A stretch of DNA of 64,000 nucleotides, from contig BTPG01000004.1 in the NCBI GenBank assembly GCA_036245525.1, positions 46,277,982-46,341,981 on the forward strand, in the 5' to 3' direction. A program made the position numbers and the translations under genes. A model generated the notes under the pieces. The model had not been told where the DNA came from, did not search any database, and worked only from the letters and a program-made list of their open reading frames with translations. Positions 55,563 through 64,000 of this stretch are shown here, one piece after another (the stretch's first letter is position 1; each line of letters begins with the position of its first letter). The DNA is from Semisulcospira habei. Its lineage: Eukaryota; Mollusca; Gastropoda; Semisulcospiridae.

Positions 55563-56391
55563 CTAGCAGATGCCCTTCACAGACGATCAGTCGTTTATGG
55601 GATAGTGATTTTCTTTTTCTTCAGAGTAACAAAGGTTTGGGTATGTCAAAATAAAGTCTAGTATGAATTAAAGCAGTACGCACTCATTTTAAAACGCCGG
55701 AGGATGGAGACATTTTTCTTTAGCACATTTTGTTTCAGTATGTCTGCAGACAAAACCAGGACTGTCGCAGCCATGTTTTCTGGGGATCAGTAGTTTACAC
55801 GGGCCTCATTGTTCCTGTATTCAGTTGTAATATGCACTGTATGTTACTTAAAAGGATTTCACTTTTATTCTTTAAGTATATTTCCATATTTAAATTTTAA
55901 TTATATTAAGAGAAGAAAAAATTTCGTAAAAGCATGCCTTGAGCTCAAATATCGTTACTCAACAATAAGGTATCCCAAATCATGTGATCGTGACATGATA
56001 CAAGATGCAACCACACTCGCTGCTGTGAATTTCGTTGTGCCGACGAGTTCTTTCGATTTGTTCTACATAAGCTTGTTTTTTTCCCAAGAAAAGCGAACGT
56101 GCAAAGTCGCCCTGTGTATTTTTACGTCTTATTAAAGGTTTGTCACGTTTATTTCCATTCACTTTACCACCGTTTTGCCCATTTCATTTTGACACCACAG
56201 CACCAAAACTAAACGTAACCCACAAAAACAAACGCTATCTTCAAAACCAATGTCCAAAGTGCAACATGCTGCATGCTGTAAAGGAGAAAGTACCACACCA
56301 CTTGGTTTTAACTGTCGTGGCTGAACAATGTTTCCGAACTTGATTTATTATACATTACTGTAACATTTAATTCAGTCAGTTGCACTGGTAA
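55563..56391. other. AT-rich unique stretch
   Basis: No gene or recurrent element recognised. Confidence 0.45.
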
Positions 56392-56698
56392 GCTAATAAT
56401 TAATAATAATTATGGTATTTATAATGCGCTTATCTTATAATAATTATAACTCTACGCACGCACTCACAACTCGCGCACGCATGCGCACGCTTTAGACAAC
56501 GACTCATGTACCACAAATAGTGAAATACATTACGACAGTCTGCTTAGGGTGGGGAGTGTGGTGGTATAGTGCTAGAACTGTTGAAAGAGGTGAGTTTTGA
56601 GGGCGGACTGGAAGGAGGAGAGAGAGTGTTTCTGACGGAGAGAGAGTGGGAGAGTGTTCCAGGTGGATGGACCGTATACTGAGAAGCTACGTTGTGAT
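56392..56698 (-). pseudogene. 5'-truncated LINE 3' end, same family as 7225
   Basis: In minus sense it reads the same GTCCATCCACCTGGAACACT (WNTLPLSL...) stretch, the ALKTHLFQQF codons, stop and UTR, ending ATTATAAATACCATAATTAT. Only about 50 codons of ORF2 remain. Confidence 0.82.
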
Positions 56699-57387
56699 GT
56701 GTGATCACTGCCAATGCAGTCTCAATAATCACTGATGGTACAGTACACGACACATTGAAAGAATACTCAGCACAATGTGAACACCTTTGGAAGTTAATGC
56801 AATGCTTCATTTAAATTAAACCCAATCTCACAGTAGCAGTAGCCTAGCTGCACAAAAGAGGAACTGTATACTCTTTTGCTGCCGCTTTATTTGCAGTTTG
56901 TCTGCATATTGCCATTTGAATTTCGCTGCAAGGATTCTTAGCAGCTGGCATTAGCACTGACACTCATATATTGGGATAAAAACGAGAAAGAAAGAAAAAG
57001 GAGAAAGGTGACACTGAGATGATTTAATAAATCAGTCAGTCAAGTGATGAACAAAAATTAATGATATATTATGTTTTATGATGTACAGCTAGTTTTAGGG
57101 GATGGGGGGATGGGGGGGGGGGGGGAGGAGGCACGTACTGCATAATGTACATGTACTATTTCTTTCACACACTATTTCTGTTTCTTTCTGTGTTTCCATC
57201 TCCCACTCATAACACCATTGGGCTCAATGAGTTCTCATGCTTTACTTGAGTGATTTACAAAATACATACTTGCTGCTGTTATCTTATTTCCTAACTGGCT
57301 GTGACATTTCACTGGAAGATTTAGTCCCATACTGTCATGTCGAATAACCTTTAACCTTACAAAGTCATACCAGCGCCTACCTTCGCC
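56699..57387. other. Unique stretch with G-run at 57112
   Basis: No gene recognised. Confidence 0.4.
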
Positions 57388-57547
57388 ATAACCCATTTTG
57401 CCCCAAGTCCCTACAGCAGGAGATGGATTGTCATTGACCATGATAATTCAAGGGTAGTGCCAGATTAGCATCTCCTGCTACTGGTACAAAGTCATTAGGC
57501 AACGCTTCCAAATGTGAGAAATGGGATCTTGGGGCTAAAAGGGTTAA
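57388..57547. mobile_element. Family A, core mostly deleted
   Basis: ATAACCCATTTTGCCCCAAG to TTGGGGCTAAAAGGGTTAA; from GCCAGATTAGC it jumps to ATCTCCTGCTACTGGTAC. Confidence 0.8.
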
Positions 57548-57905
57548 TAAACGTTGTTCAGAAATCAGAGATAGGTCCAAAAGCTGCGTGCCTTTTGACG
57601 CAACTTTAAAAGCCCAGACAAATAAAAAAATAAAAAATAAATTTAAAAAAATAAAAAATAGTAAAGCAGAGTGTGTTGACTTCAAGGTGACCAGAGTAGA
57701 CTGGTTGTGGCAGCACTGTGGGTCGTTTGATATCAGAGTGCTCGCAGAGAACCATTTTCTGTATCACTCTTACTAGTCCGCTTAGGATATCAAGCAATGC
57801 CAGTTTACCTAATAAGTAATATGATTAACTTAAAAATTTAAAAAAAAACTTGTATAATTTGCCCGTTTTTCTGCACAGTCTGTATGTAATAACTAATTTA
57901 CATCC

Positions 57906-58040
57906 TTAACCCATTTAACCCCGAGGCCCGGCAGCAACAGATGGATTGATCATGATAATGCAAGGAATTATCATGATCAATCCATCTTAGATAACGTCTC
58001 CAAAAGTTTGGAAATGCAGCCATGGTGTTAAGAGGGTTAA
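57906..58040. mobile_element. Family A, shortest core-deleted form
   Basis: TTAACCCATTTAACCCCGAG to GGTGTTAAGAGGGTTAA; the core is reduced to GATCATGATAATGCAAGG joined to AATTATCATGATC. Confidence 0.78.
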
Positions 58041-58061
58041 ATGTGCCTTAGAACAACGTCT

Positions 58062-58120
58062 ATTAACTCTTTTAGCCCCAAGGTCCCATTTCTCAAATTT
58101 TGGAAGTGTTCAACAAAGTA
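58062..58120. mobile_element. Family A, left-end fragment
   Basis: TTAACTCTTTTAGCCCCAAG, CATTTCTCAAATTTTGGAAG, then unrelated sequence. Confidence 0.65.
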
Positions 58121-58796
58121 CAACAAAGATCCATTTTCCCGTGAATGAGCAAGTTGACCACAGGCACAGGCATACATGAGGTCGGCATGCTTGACCTTGA
58201 TATGGAAATTTGGCAGTTTCCCGCAGGGGTATTGAAAACATATTGTTCTCGTGTATTACACTTGTCAGCAAATCATAAGAGTTAAGTAAAAATAACTCAT
58301 AATTATTAGGTCGACTGACATTAAATGACATTTTGTTCTTAACGTTTACAGAGAAGTATTTCTTTGTGGAGGTATTTGAACAAAACAAAAAACAAAAACA
58401 AAAAAAAACAAAAAACACATGTCACGCTACGATGTCAGAACGGCCTAAACCATTGTTGAAGGCCCACTACGGACGTAACTGTTCAAAGATACACTTCTGT
58501 AACAGATGGTTACAGGTCTAGTTATGGTTCATTTAGACACAGGACAATCCAGTTCTGCACACGTCATCTTTATATATTGTAATTTGACAATGACTCCACT
58601 CCCTTCTAAAAATATGACATCAATGCGAGAAACATCTAAAAATAGCCTGGCATACTATAAGTGTGATTATGCGTGCGCTTTTGCTGCATGTCCAAACTGC
58701 TATTAAAGTTCATTAGGTGTGTCGACATGGCATAACAAACACAAATGGTGCTAAAATGTGTCTTCAGATTTATGGTAACAGTACTTTAACTACAAT

Positions 58797-58866
58797 TGTG
58801 TGCTGGTCTGTGATTTGGACCTTTCGACCTGAGGCCTTAAGGTCCAAAATCACAGACCAGCACACA
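58797..58866. mobile_element. Palindrome, family J (reference)
   Basis: TGTGTGCTGGTCTGTGATTT pairs with AAAATCACAGACCAGCACAC. Confidence 0.85.
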
Positions 58867-59304
58867 TAATGCTCACGTAACCCGCCCAGAAAGCCGAAAA
58901 AAAGCTAGCAACCATTCATGCAGTAACAGAAAGACCTCGCCAAGGCGGTCAATAGACACATCGGGAAAACAGCGATATATCCAAACAGAGCACACAAGAC
59001 AGATTCGTGCACTTTCTTCGGCTGGCTTCTTGAAACTTCGTACTTTGCAAGCCTTACTGACATTTCGTACGACCTTACCGCATTTCGAATAGCTCCAACC
59101 ATCCTTAAACAAATTACACACTTAAATAATGCCTGAAGGTGCAAATTTTGCGAATGGAATACAGTAATACCAATATTTGCGGCTCAGGGACACTACAGAA
59201 TGTATAGTCTTGGGTAGTTGTCGTCAGCCATGAAGCAAAACTATAACCGCCTCAATAAATGATATTTTGTAGAGTTCTCAATGTAGGTGCTTCTGTCAGA
59301 CACA
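58867..59304. other. Unique stretch
   Basis: Two overlapping minus frames of about 80 codons have no recognisable family. Confidence 0.4.
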
Positions 59305-59393
59305 TTTTACCATTTGGCTGTCGTCAGTGCTTCTTCTACTGCAAGAATCACCTTGACAAAAAAAGCACTACCGACAGCTGGACAAAGTGTTTA
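59305..59393. mobile_element. Short palindrome, family D (degraded)
   Basis: ACCATTTGGCTGTCGTCAGT to CACTACCGACAGCTGGAC. Confidence 0.6.
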
Positions 59394-59531
59394 CCTTTGG
59401 TTTCATCTGACATATTTCATACGTGTGTAAATGGTCTGTGCTTTTTGGAAGTTAAAACTACGAGAAGAAGACACATACAGTGCACTACTGGAAGCCACAC
59501 AGAATCCACCCAGTGTTGTGTCATGGTCTGC

Positions 59532-60151
59532 CTAAACACATTCTACCACAGGACCGAAATCATCACATTTTGAAGTTGCCCTCTGAAGGACTGTATTATA
59601 ATTCTAGAGACAGATCGAGCATGATAGTTCAAGGGTGGTGCCAGAATGCTATTCTGGCACCACCCTTAAACTATCATAATAATAATAATAATAATGCATA
59701 GCATTTATATGGCGCATTTCTCATATTTATAATATAACTCAATGCGCAGAATGTAGCCGCGAACTGAACCCAACAAGCACGCTCACGTGAATCACACGCA
59801 TTCACTCACACACTGTACGTAAACACAGAACATTCACGTGGTGCTAAGGGCAAGCTCAAGCGAGCTACTGACGGTATTTGGAAATCGTTTTGTATTTGAA
59901 ATTTTATTAAGTTGGCTGAAACTGATACCAAAGTGGAGGGGGAGGAAGAGCCGGAGTACCCGGAGAAAGAACCCCCGACGGTCCGCCCGAATTAACGGTG
60001 ACACTTACTAGAGGAGAAAAATCCGACGCCGGAACCCGGAATCGAACCTCGCACCTTTAGCATTGGTGGCAGGCGCCTTAACCACTGCGCCACGGACCGC
60101 CCCATGCTCGATCCATGTCTTGCTGTGGCGTGTCTGGGCTGAATGAGTTAA
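59532..60151. mobile_element. Family B element split by a SINE
   Basis: CTAAACACATTCTACCACAG to GTCTGGGCTGAATGAGTTAA. Core apex reduced to CAGAATGCTATTCTG; the right arm is cut at AAACTATCAT and resumes ATGCTCGATCCATG. Confidence 0.84.
59678..60103 (-). mobile_element. tRNA-derived SINE with (ATT)n tail, nested in B
   Basis: Minus-strand head GGGGCGGTCCGTGGCGCAGT, B-box GGTTCGATTCC, tail (ATT)n adjoining the MITE arm. Nearly identical to the 63386 copy. Confidence 0.88.
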
Positions 60152-60549
60152 TACGCCATTAGATCGCCTTAGATCGCCTTAGTGACTTGGCCGCCCGAGC
60201 CAAACGTGATGTGCTGTGTTGTCTACTGCGACAGCAAACGGCTAACAACTAAGAAGATTTTTCGGTCTGGCGATCTACCCTGCATAAACAAATTTACGTT
60301 ATGCAGTGTAGTTGCGGTTAGATTCCATATCGACCGCAGACAAACAAAAGAACACGCAAAGGGGCTGTATGCAGACAAATGCAGTAATAGCAGATGCATT
60401 TAGTTAATGCTATCGTCCTCCATTGTCTGTACTGTCTGGCGGAGTCGCTGGCATCAATAGGAACAACACCGTCAATTAGACGAACTGCAAAAATCGATGT
60501 TGGTGACGATGATGAGAAACTGCAGTTGCTGGGGATCTGACGGATCATA

Positions 60550-61102
60550 TTAACTCGTTTAAACCCACGGTCAAATTTCCTAAATTTTGGATTGATTGTA
60601 CATTGCTTAACGTCCCGACAGCAACAAGGCTTTCTCAGGACGTGCCTGCACTGCTTGTGAAAAAAAACTAAACAGAAAATTGAATGTATGTCGCCAGCCG
60701 GTCAAATACATTAAATAAACCTACAACATGGGGCATAAATAAAGCTAAGACCATTTAGCAACACACATCCAATATCAAGAGCTACAGGCAGTGCAGACAG
60801 TAGGGAGAGTTTTAAAAAGGCAAATACAGGTGAATGGACAAAGGGTAGACAGAAACACATGCCCCAGAATAGAGAGAAAAACCCACCCTGTGGGGCTGAC
60901 CAGGGTGACCCTGGGAACTAAAAAATACCTAACCCCACCCAAGTCCCCCAGGGCAGACCCGGGTGGGGGTCTAAATTTTGGAGATGTCACGAGTATGTAA
61001 GCAAGAGATGGCTGGATTAGCGCCAAGCTAATCTGGCACTACCCTTGAATTATCATGATTGATCCATCTCCTGCTGTAGTGCGTCGGGGCTGAATAGGGT
61101 AA
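60550..61102. mobile_element. Family A element split by R1
   Basis: TTAACTCGTTTAAACCCACG to GGGGCTGAATAGGGTAA. The left core arm is lost, so GGATTAGCGCCAAGCTAATC forms a short palindrome. Confidence 0.8.
60580..60982 (-). mobile_element. R1 retroposon copy 4, with 12-bp target duplication
   Basis: CTAAATTTTGGA at 60580-60591 and 60971-60982 brackets a 379-bp body. Minus-strand start ACCCCCACCCGGGTCTGCCC, end GACGTTAAGCAATGTACAAT. The target lies in the CAAATTTTGGAGG arm of family A. Confidence 0.9.
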
Positions 61103-61268
61103 CCTGTGCTCATGGCCGATGGGCTAGGTATGTCTGTAATCGACAGCTGGCTATGTTGTCATAGCTGTACTTGTACACACAAAGAAGAGCGTTGACCTGC
61201 ACCTGCACAAAATATTGGACATGTACAAAAGCGATGGATAGCGGCTGGCCTCATCGGGCTGTCAGGTG

Positions 61269-61486
61269 ATAACCCCATCACTGCCAGTGCCGGGACGCAC
61301 ATTGTAGCTTTGAAATCAGTGTAGACTCAAAGTCAACGATCTCTGGTCGTCAAAGGAACATGGATACAAAGTAGTTTCAGCAAGAGGCACAGATCCTCAT
61401 GCGCCCCCGCAGTTGCGGAGGCTCATGAGGATCTATAGCTCTCGCACTTTGGCGATACTTTCTCGGGTGTCGAGTGAAGGGACTAC
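61269..61486. mobile_element. Family E element
   Basis: ATAACCCCATCACTGCCAGT, GTCGTCAAAGGAACATGGAT, hairpin GAGGCACAGATCCTCATGCG, right end GTCGAGTGAAGGGAC. Confidence 0.78.
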
Positions 61487-61495
61487 ATCTAAATT

Positions 61496-61655
61496 GACCC
61501 ATTTAACCGCGACGCACTACAGTAGTAAATGCATCTACTATGATAATTTAGGGGTATTGGCACTGCCTACCCCTTGAATTAGCATGCTCGATCCGTCTCC
61601 TGTAACCTGTACGTAGTCATTACATGACGCCTCCAAAGTCTGGCAAATGGGTTAA
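61496..61655. mobile_element. Family A, core shortened
   Basis: TTGACCCATTTAACCGCGAC to GTCTGGCAAATGGGTTAA; apex TTGGCACTGCCTA. Confidence 0.72.
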
Positions 61656-61702
61656 CGCGCGGGGTCCATCTTCAGCATCTGCGCTGGAAGTGAAATGGAA
61701 AG

Positions 61703-61777
61703 TTAACCCCCTTCCGCATGCCGCAGCCACCGGTACTGTGAACAGCGCCATTGGCTGCATGCACAAAAGGGGGTTAA
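61703..61777. mobile_element. TTAA palindrome, family G
   Basis: TTAACCCCCTTCCGCATGCC to GCATGCACAAAAGGGGGTTAA. Its right TTAA is shared with an F element. Confidence 0.8.
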
Positions 61778-61837
61778 CACATTCGATACGTGCTTCATTC
61801 GGCTTTATCCGGATGCGGCACTTCTCGAACGAGTTTA
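61774..61837. mobile_element. Family F, shortened
   Basis: TTAACACATTCGATACGTGC to GGCACTTCTCGAACGAGTTTA. Confidence 0.72.
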
Positions 61838-61886
61838 TGCAAGGCTGGCGATCGTATTATGCATGTCTCCACAATGACAACGTACA

Positions 61887-62031
61887 TTAACTCATTCAGC
61901 CCGGCGCACGTATTTCCCAAATTTTGGAGGCGTCATCTAACGACTATGCATCTGTTGCAGGAGATGGATCGACCATGATAATTCAAGGGCAGTGCCAGAT
62001 TAACTTGGCGCCTACAGGCCGAATGGGTTAA
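61887..62031. mobile_element. TTAA MITE, family A, right core arm deleted
   Basis: TTAACTCATTCAGCCCGGCG to CAGGCCGAATGGGTTAA; after TTGGCGCCTACAGG it jumps to the terminus. Confidence 0.83.
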
Positions 62032-62107
62032 TAATGTACTAGTCGTGTGCGATTCAGAAATAGATACGGACCGAATCAATGATTTAGACATGCCGCGCAA
62101 ACCTAAC

Positions 62108-62218
62108 CAGGTAAGCAAAAGGACGCAGGGCAGACGTCGGCCGCTGTCGACCCGCGCACGGAACGTGCGCGGGCCGACTGCGGCCGACATCGGCCCTTTG
62201 ACCTTTCGCGCACCGGGT
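62108..62218. mobile_element. Palindrome, family I
   Basis: GTAAGCAAAAGGACGCAGGG and CCTTTGACCTTTCGCGCACC; stem CGCGCACGGAACGTGCGCG. Confidence 0.75.
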
Positions 62219-62347
62219 ATATGCATGACTCTTGCATGCTAGTATTGCCGTGGTATCGATCGCTTCATATAGCGCCTAACTTGCGCCTCATGTATGTCCA
62301 TCAGCCTGTTGCTGGCTTTTCCCCCGTGTGTCGCCAGCTGGTTACAA

Positions 62348-62419
62348 TTGTCTGCTGGTCTGTGATTTTCGACCTTACGGCTGAAACCGTAAAGTCCAAA
62401 TTCACACACAGGCACACAC
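62348..62419. mobile_element. Palindrome, family J, followed by a half copy
   Basis: TTGTCTGCTGGTCTGTGATT pairs with AAATTCACACACAGGCACAC. A right-half copy (CGGTCCGAAAATCACAGAC) lies at 62460. Confidence 0.75.
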
Positions 62420-62686
62420 TTGCATGGCTAGCCGCACGGCGCACGCGCTTAGACCATGTACGGTCCGAAAATCACAGACAAGACTACACACTCCGATCGT
62501 ACGTACGTTATACGTTATGGTGATCGCGTGCTTAGCGCCATTGCCAGCAACGAAAGACGACAGATCGACCACGCCTGGCCCAGGGTAGCGCCAGATTACC
62601 ATGACGATTACTGTCCATAATAACAAGGTGCAAAATCCCCCCGTTGCCTCTTTCGAGTTGTGACTGATAGCGCATGTTCCCAAACA

Positions 62687-62776
62687 TTAACCCTGCGGTT
62701 GTCGGAAGCGGTCTTAGCCGATGCGATTCCGGCAGGAATCATCTCGATAAGAAGCGCTACTGACAGTATAGAGTAA
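62687..62776. mobile_element. Family D, degraded
   Basis: TTAACCCTGCGGTTGTCGGA; centre GATTCCGGCAGGAATC; AAGCGCTACTGACAGTA. Confidence 0.6.
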
Positions 62777-62794
62777 AAACTATCGCAGCAGGTT

Positions 62795-63002
62795 AACTCA
62801 TTCTGCCCCGACACACCACAGCAAGACATGGATCGAGCATGATAGTACAAGGGTGGTGCCAGAATAGCTTGGCGCCCATAGGCGCCAAGCTATTCTGGCA
62901 CTACCCTTGAACTATCATGCTCGATCTGTCTCTAGAATCGTAATACAGTCCTTCAGCAACTTCAAAATCTGGGGATTTCGGTCTTGAGGTAGAATGAGTT
63001 AA
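62795..63002. mobile_element. TTAA palindromic MITE, family B
   Basis: TTAACTCATTCTGCCCCGAC to TTGAGGTAGAATGAGTTAA; apex GGCGCCCATAGGCGCC. Confidence 0.88.
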
Positions 63003-63022
63003 CTCTGTCATACGGTGGTCAA

Positions 63023-63096
63023 AGCCAATATGTCCATTTTTGGGAACAACGAGATTTTCAATGTAATACATAAAATGTAAAATGGTCATATTGGCT
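63023..63096. repeat. Imperfect inverted repeat
   Basis: AAGCCAATATGTCCATTTTT pairs with AAAATGGTCATATTGGCTT. It begins 21 bp after the B element. Confidence 0.65.
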
Positions 63097-63260
63097 TCTG
63101 CGTTGACACGGGGCAAATCTACAGCCACACACACCTATGGTCGTCGGTGTAGGAATGACGGCACAGTTCTCTCTCTCTTACTACTTGCCTATTCCCTGTG
63201 CCTTCTTTTGTTTCTAATCACAAGAGGTCAGCCGTTTAGTTTCATGTATTTAAGCTATGA

Positions 63261-63897
63261 TTAACCCATTCAGCCCTGACGCACTACAGCAGGAGATGGG
63301 TCGACCATGATAATTCAAGGGCAGTGCAAGATTAGCTTGGCACCTGTCGGCGCCAAGCTAATCTGGCACTGCCCTTGAATTATTAATAATGCATAGCATT
63401 TATATGGCGCATTTCTCATATTTATAATATAACTCAATGCGCAGAATGTAGCCGCGAACTGAACCCAACAAGCACGCTCACGTGAATCACACGCATTCAC
63501 TCACACACTGTACGTAAACACAGAACATTCACGTGGTGCTAAGGGCAAGCTCAAGCGAGCTACTGACGGTATTTGGAAATCGTTTTGTATTTGAAATTTT
63601 ATTAAGTTGGCTAAAACTGATACCAAAGTGGAGGGGGAGGAAGAGCCGGAGTACCCGGAGAAAGAACCCCCGACGGTCCGCCCGAATTAACGGTGACACT
63701 TACTAGAGGAGAAAAATCCGACGCCGGAACCCGGAATCGAACCTCGCACCTTTAGCATTGGTGGCAGGCGCCTTAACCACTGCGCCACGGAATTATTATG
63801 GTCGATCCAACTCCTGCAACTGGTGCATAGTCGTTAGATGATGCCTCCAAAATCTGGGAAATACGGCCGTCGGGCTGAATGAGTTATCCATCCCCCT
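63261..63897. mobile_element. Family A element split by a SINE
   Basis: TTAACCCATTCAGCCCTGAC to CGGGCTGAATGAGTTAT; the SINE sits in the right core arm at CCTTGAATTATTA. Confidence 0.87.
63378..63798 (-). mobile_element. tRNA-derived SINE with 8-bp target duplication, nested in A
   Basis: AATTATTA at 63378-63385 and 63791-63798. Body 63386..63790 is nearly identical to the 59678 copy but lacks the first bases of the tRNA head (ends CGCCACGG). Confidence 0.9.
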
Positions 63898-63957
63898 TGT
63901 GCATGCAGCCACCAGTACTGTAAGCAGTACTGGTGGCTACATGCACAAGGGGGTTAA
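63894..63957. mobile_element. Palindrome, family G (reference)
   Basis: TTATCCATCCCCCTTGTGCA to GCACAAGGGGGTTAA with centre CAGTACTGTAAGCAGTACTG. Shares its left TTAT with the A element. Confidence 0.86.
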
Positions 63958-64000
63958 GTGTCGATAGCCTGTGTACTGGAACGGTCCAGCTGATGCGTGG

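Noticed and set aside
28022..64000. Globin exon 1 (helices A and B)
   Set aside because: I looked for a minus-strand segment with a phase-2 donor and an A/B-helix pattern but found none I could defend; it may lie outside the window.

Overview
The window is non-coding-rich eukaryotic DNA from an invertebrate. A gastropod or other mollusc is my best guess, inferred from the repeat style (tRNA-derived SINEs ending in GACGTTAAAC-like tails, L2/CR1-type LINE ends, very dense palindromic MITEs). The species is not determinable by eye. I see no bacterial operons, CRISPR arrays, rRNA genes or intact tRNA genes. Coding content is minimal: two exons of one globin gene on the minus strand, plus short remnants of retrotransposon ORFs. 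Almost every other open frame lies across palindromes or minisatellites.

The globin gene: exon 2 (27793..28021) and terminal exon 3 (12790..12930) encode the CD-to-F and G-H helices. Both splice positions match the ancestral globin introns B12.2 and G7.0. The intervening intron is about 14.9 kb and is filled with repeats. Exon 1 (helices A and B) must lie at higher coordinates; I could not recognise it.

The rest is dominated by roughly a hundred palindromic, TTAA-bounded non-autonomous elements (piggyBac-like by target site) and their fragments. The letters are my own labels. A: ends CCCATTCAGCCC/GGGCTGAATGGG, about 210 bp. B: ends CTCATTCTACCCC, about 210 bp. C: ends CCCATATCATACTGAGG and CCCTTATCATTC, about 225 bp. 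C': ends CCCTTTTCATCCTGATAC. A, B, C and C' all carry nearly the same inner foldback (TTCAAGGGTRGTGCCAGA...GCTTGGCGCC and its complement) although their outer arms differ. D: short palindrome CCCTTTGGCTGTCGGTAG. E: arms with CCCCTTCACTGCCGAG and core GAGGCATAGATCCTCATGAG. F: CTCATTCGAGACGTGCCG. G: CCCCCTTGTGCATGCAGCC. H: CTCTTACACTCCCAGAA. Families without a TTAA target are I (CCCAATGCGCAAAAGGCC), J (TGTGCTGGTCTGTGATTTT) and K (GGGCCAGTTGCATGAG).

Other repeats are three tRNA-derived SINE families, a further retroposon family (R1) in four copies with clear target-site duplications, several 5'-truncated LINE ends, a 51-bp minisatellite of about 26 units (15.8-17.1 kb), a 72-bp triplication (19.4 kb), a ~165-bp tandem array (54.9-55.6 kb), and long CA, GA, TA and poly-C tracts.

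The elements record insertion history. They are often joined end to end through a single shared TTAA, are nested in each other's internal TTAA, and are interrupted by SINEs, LINEs and R1 with visible target duplications.
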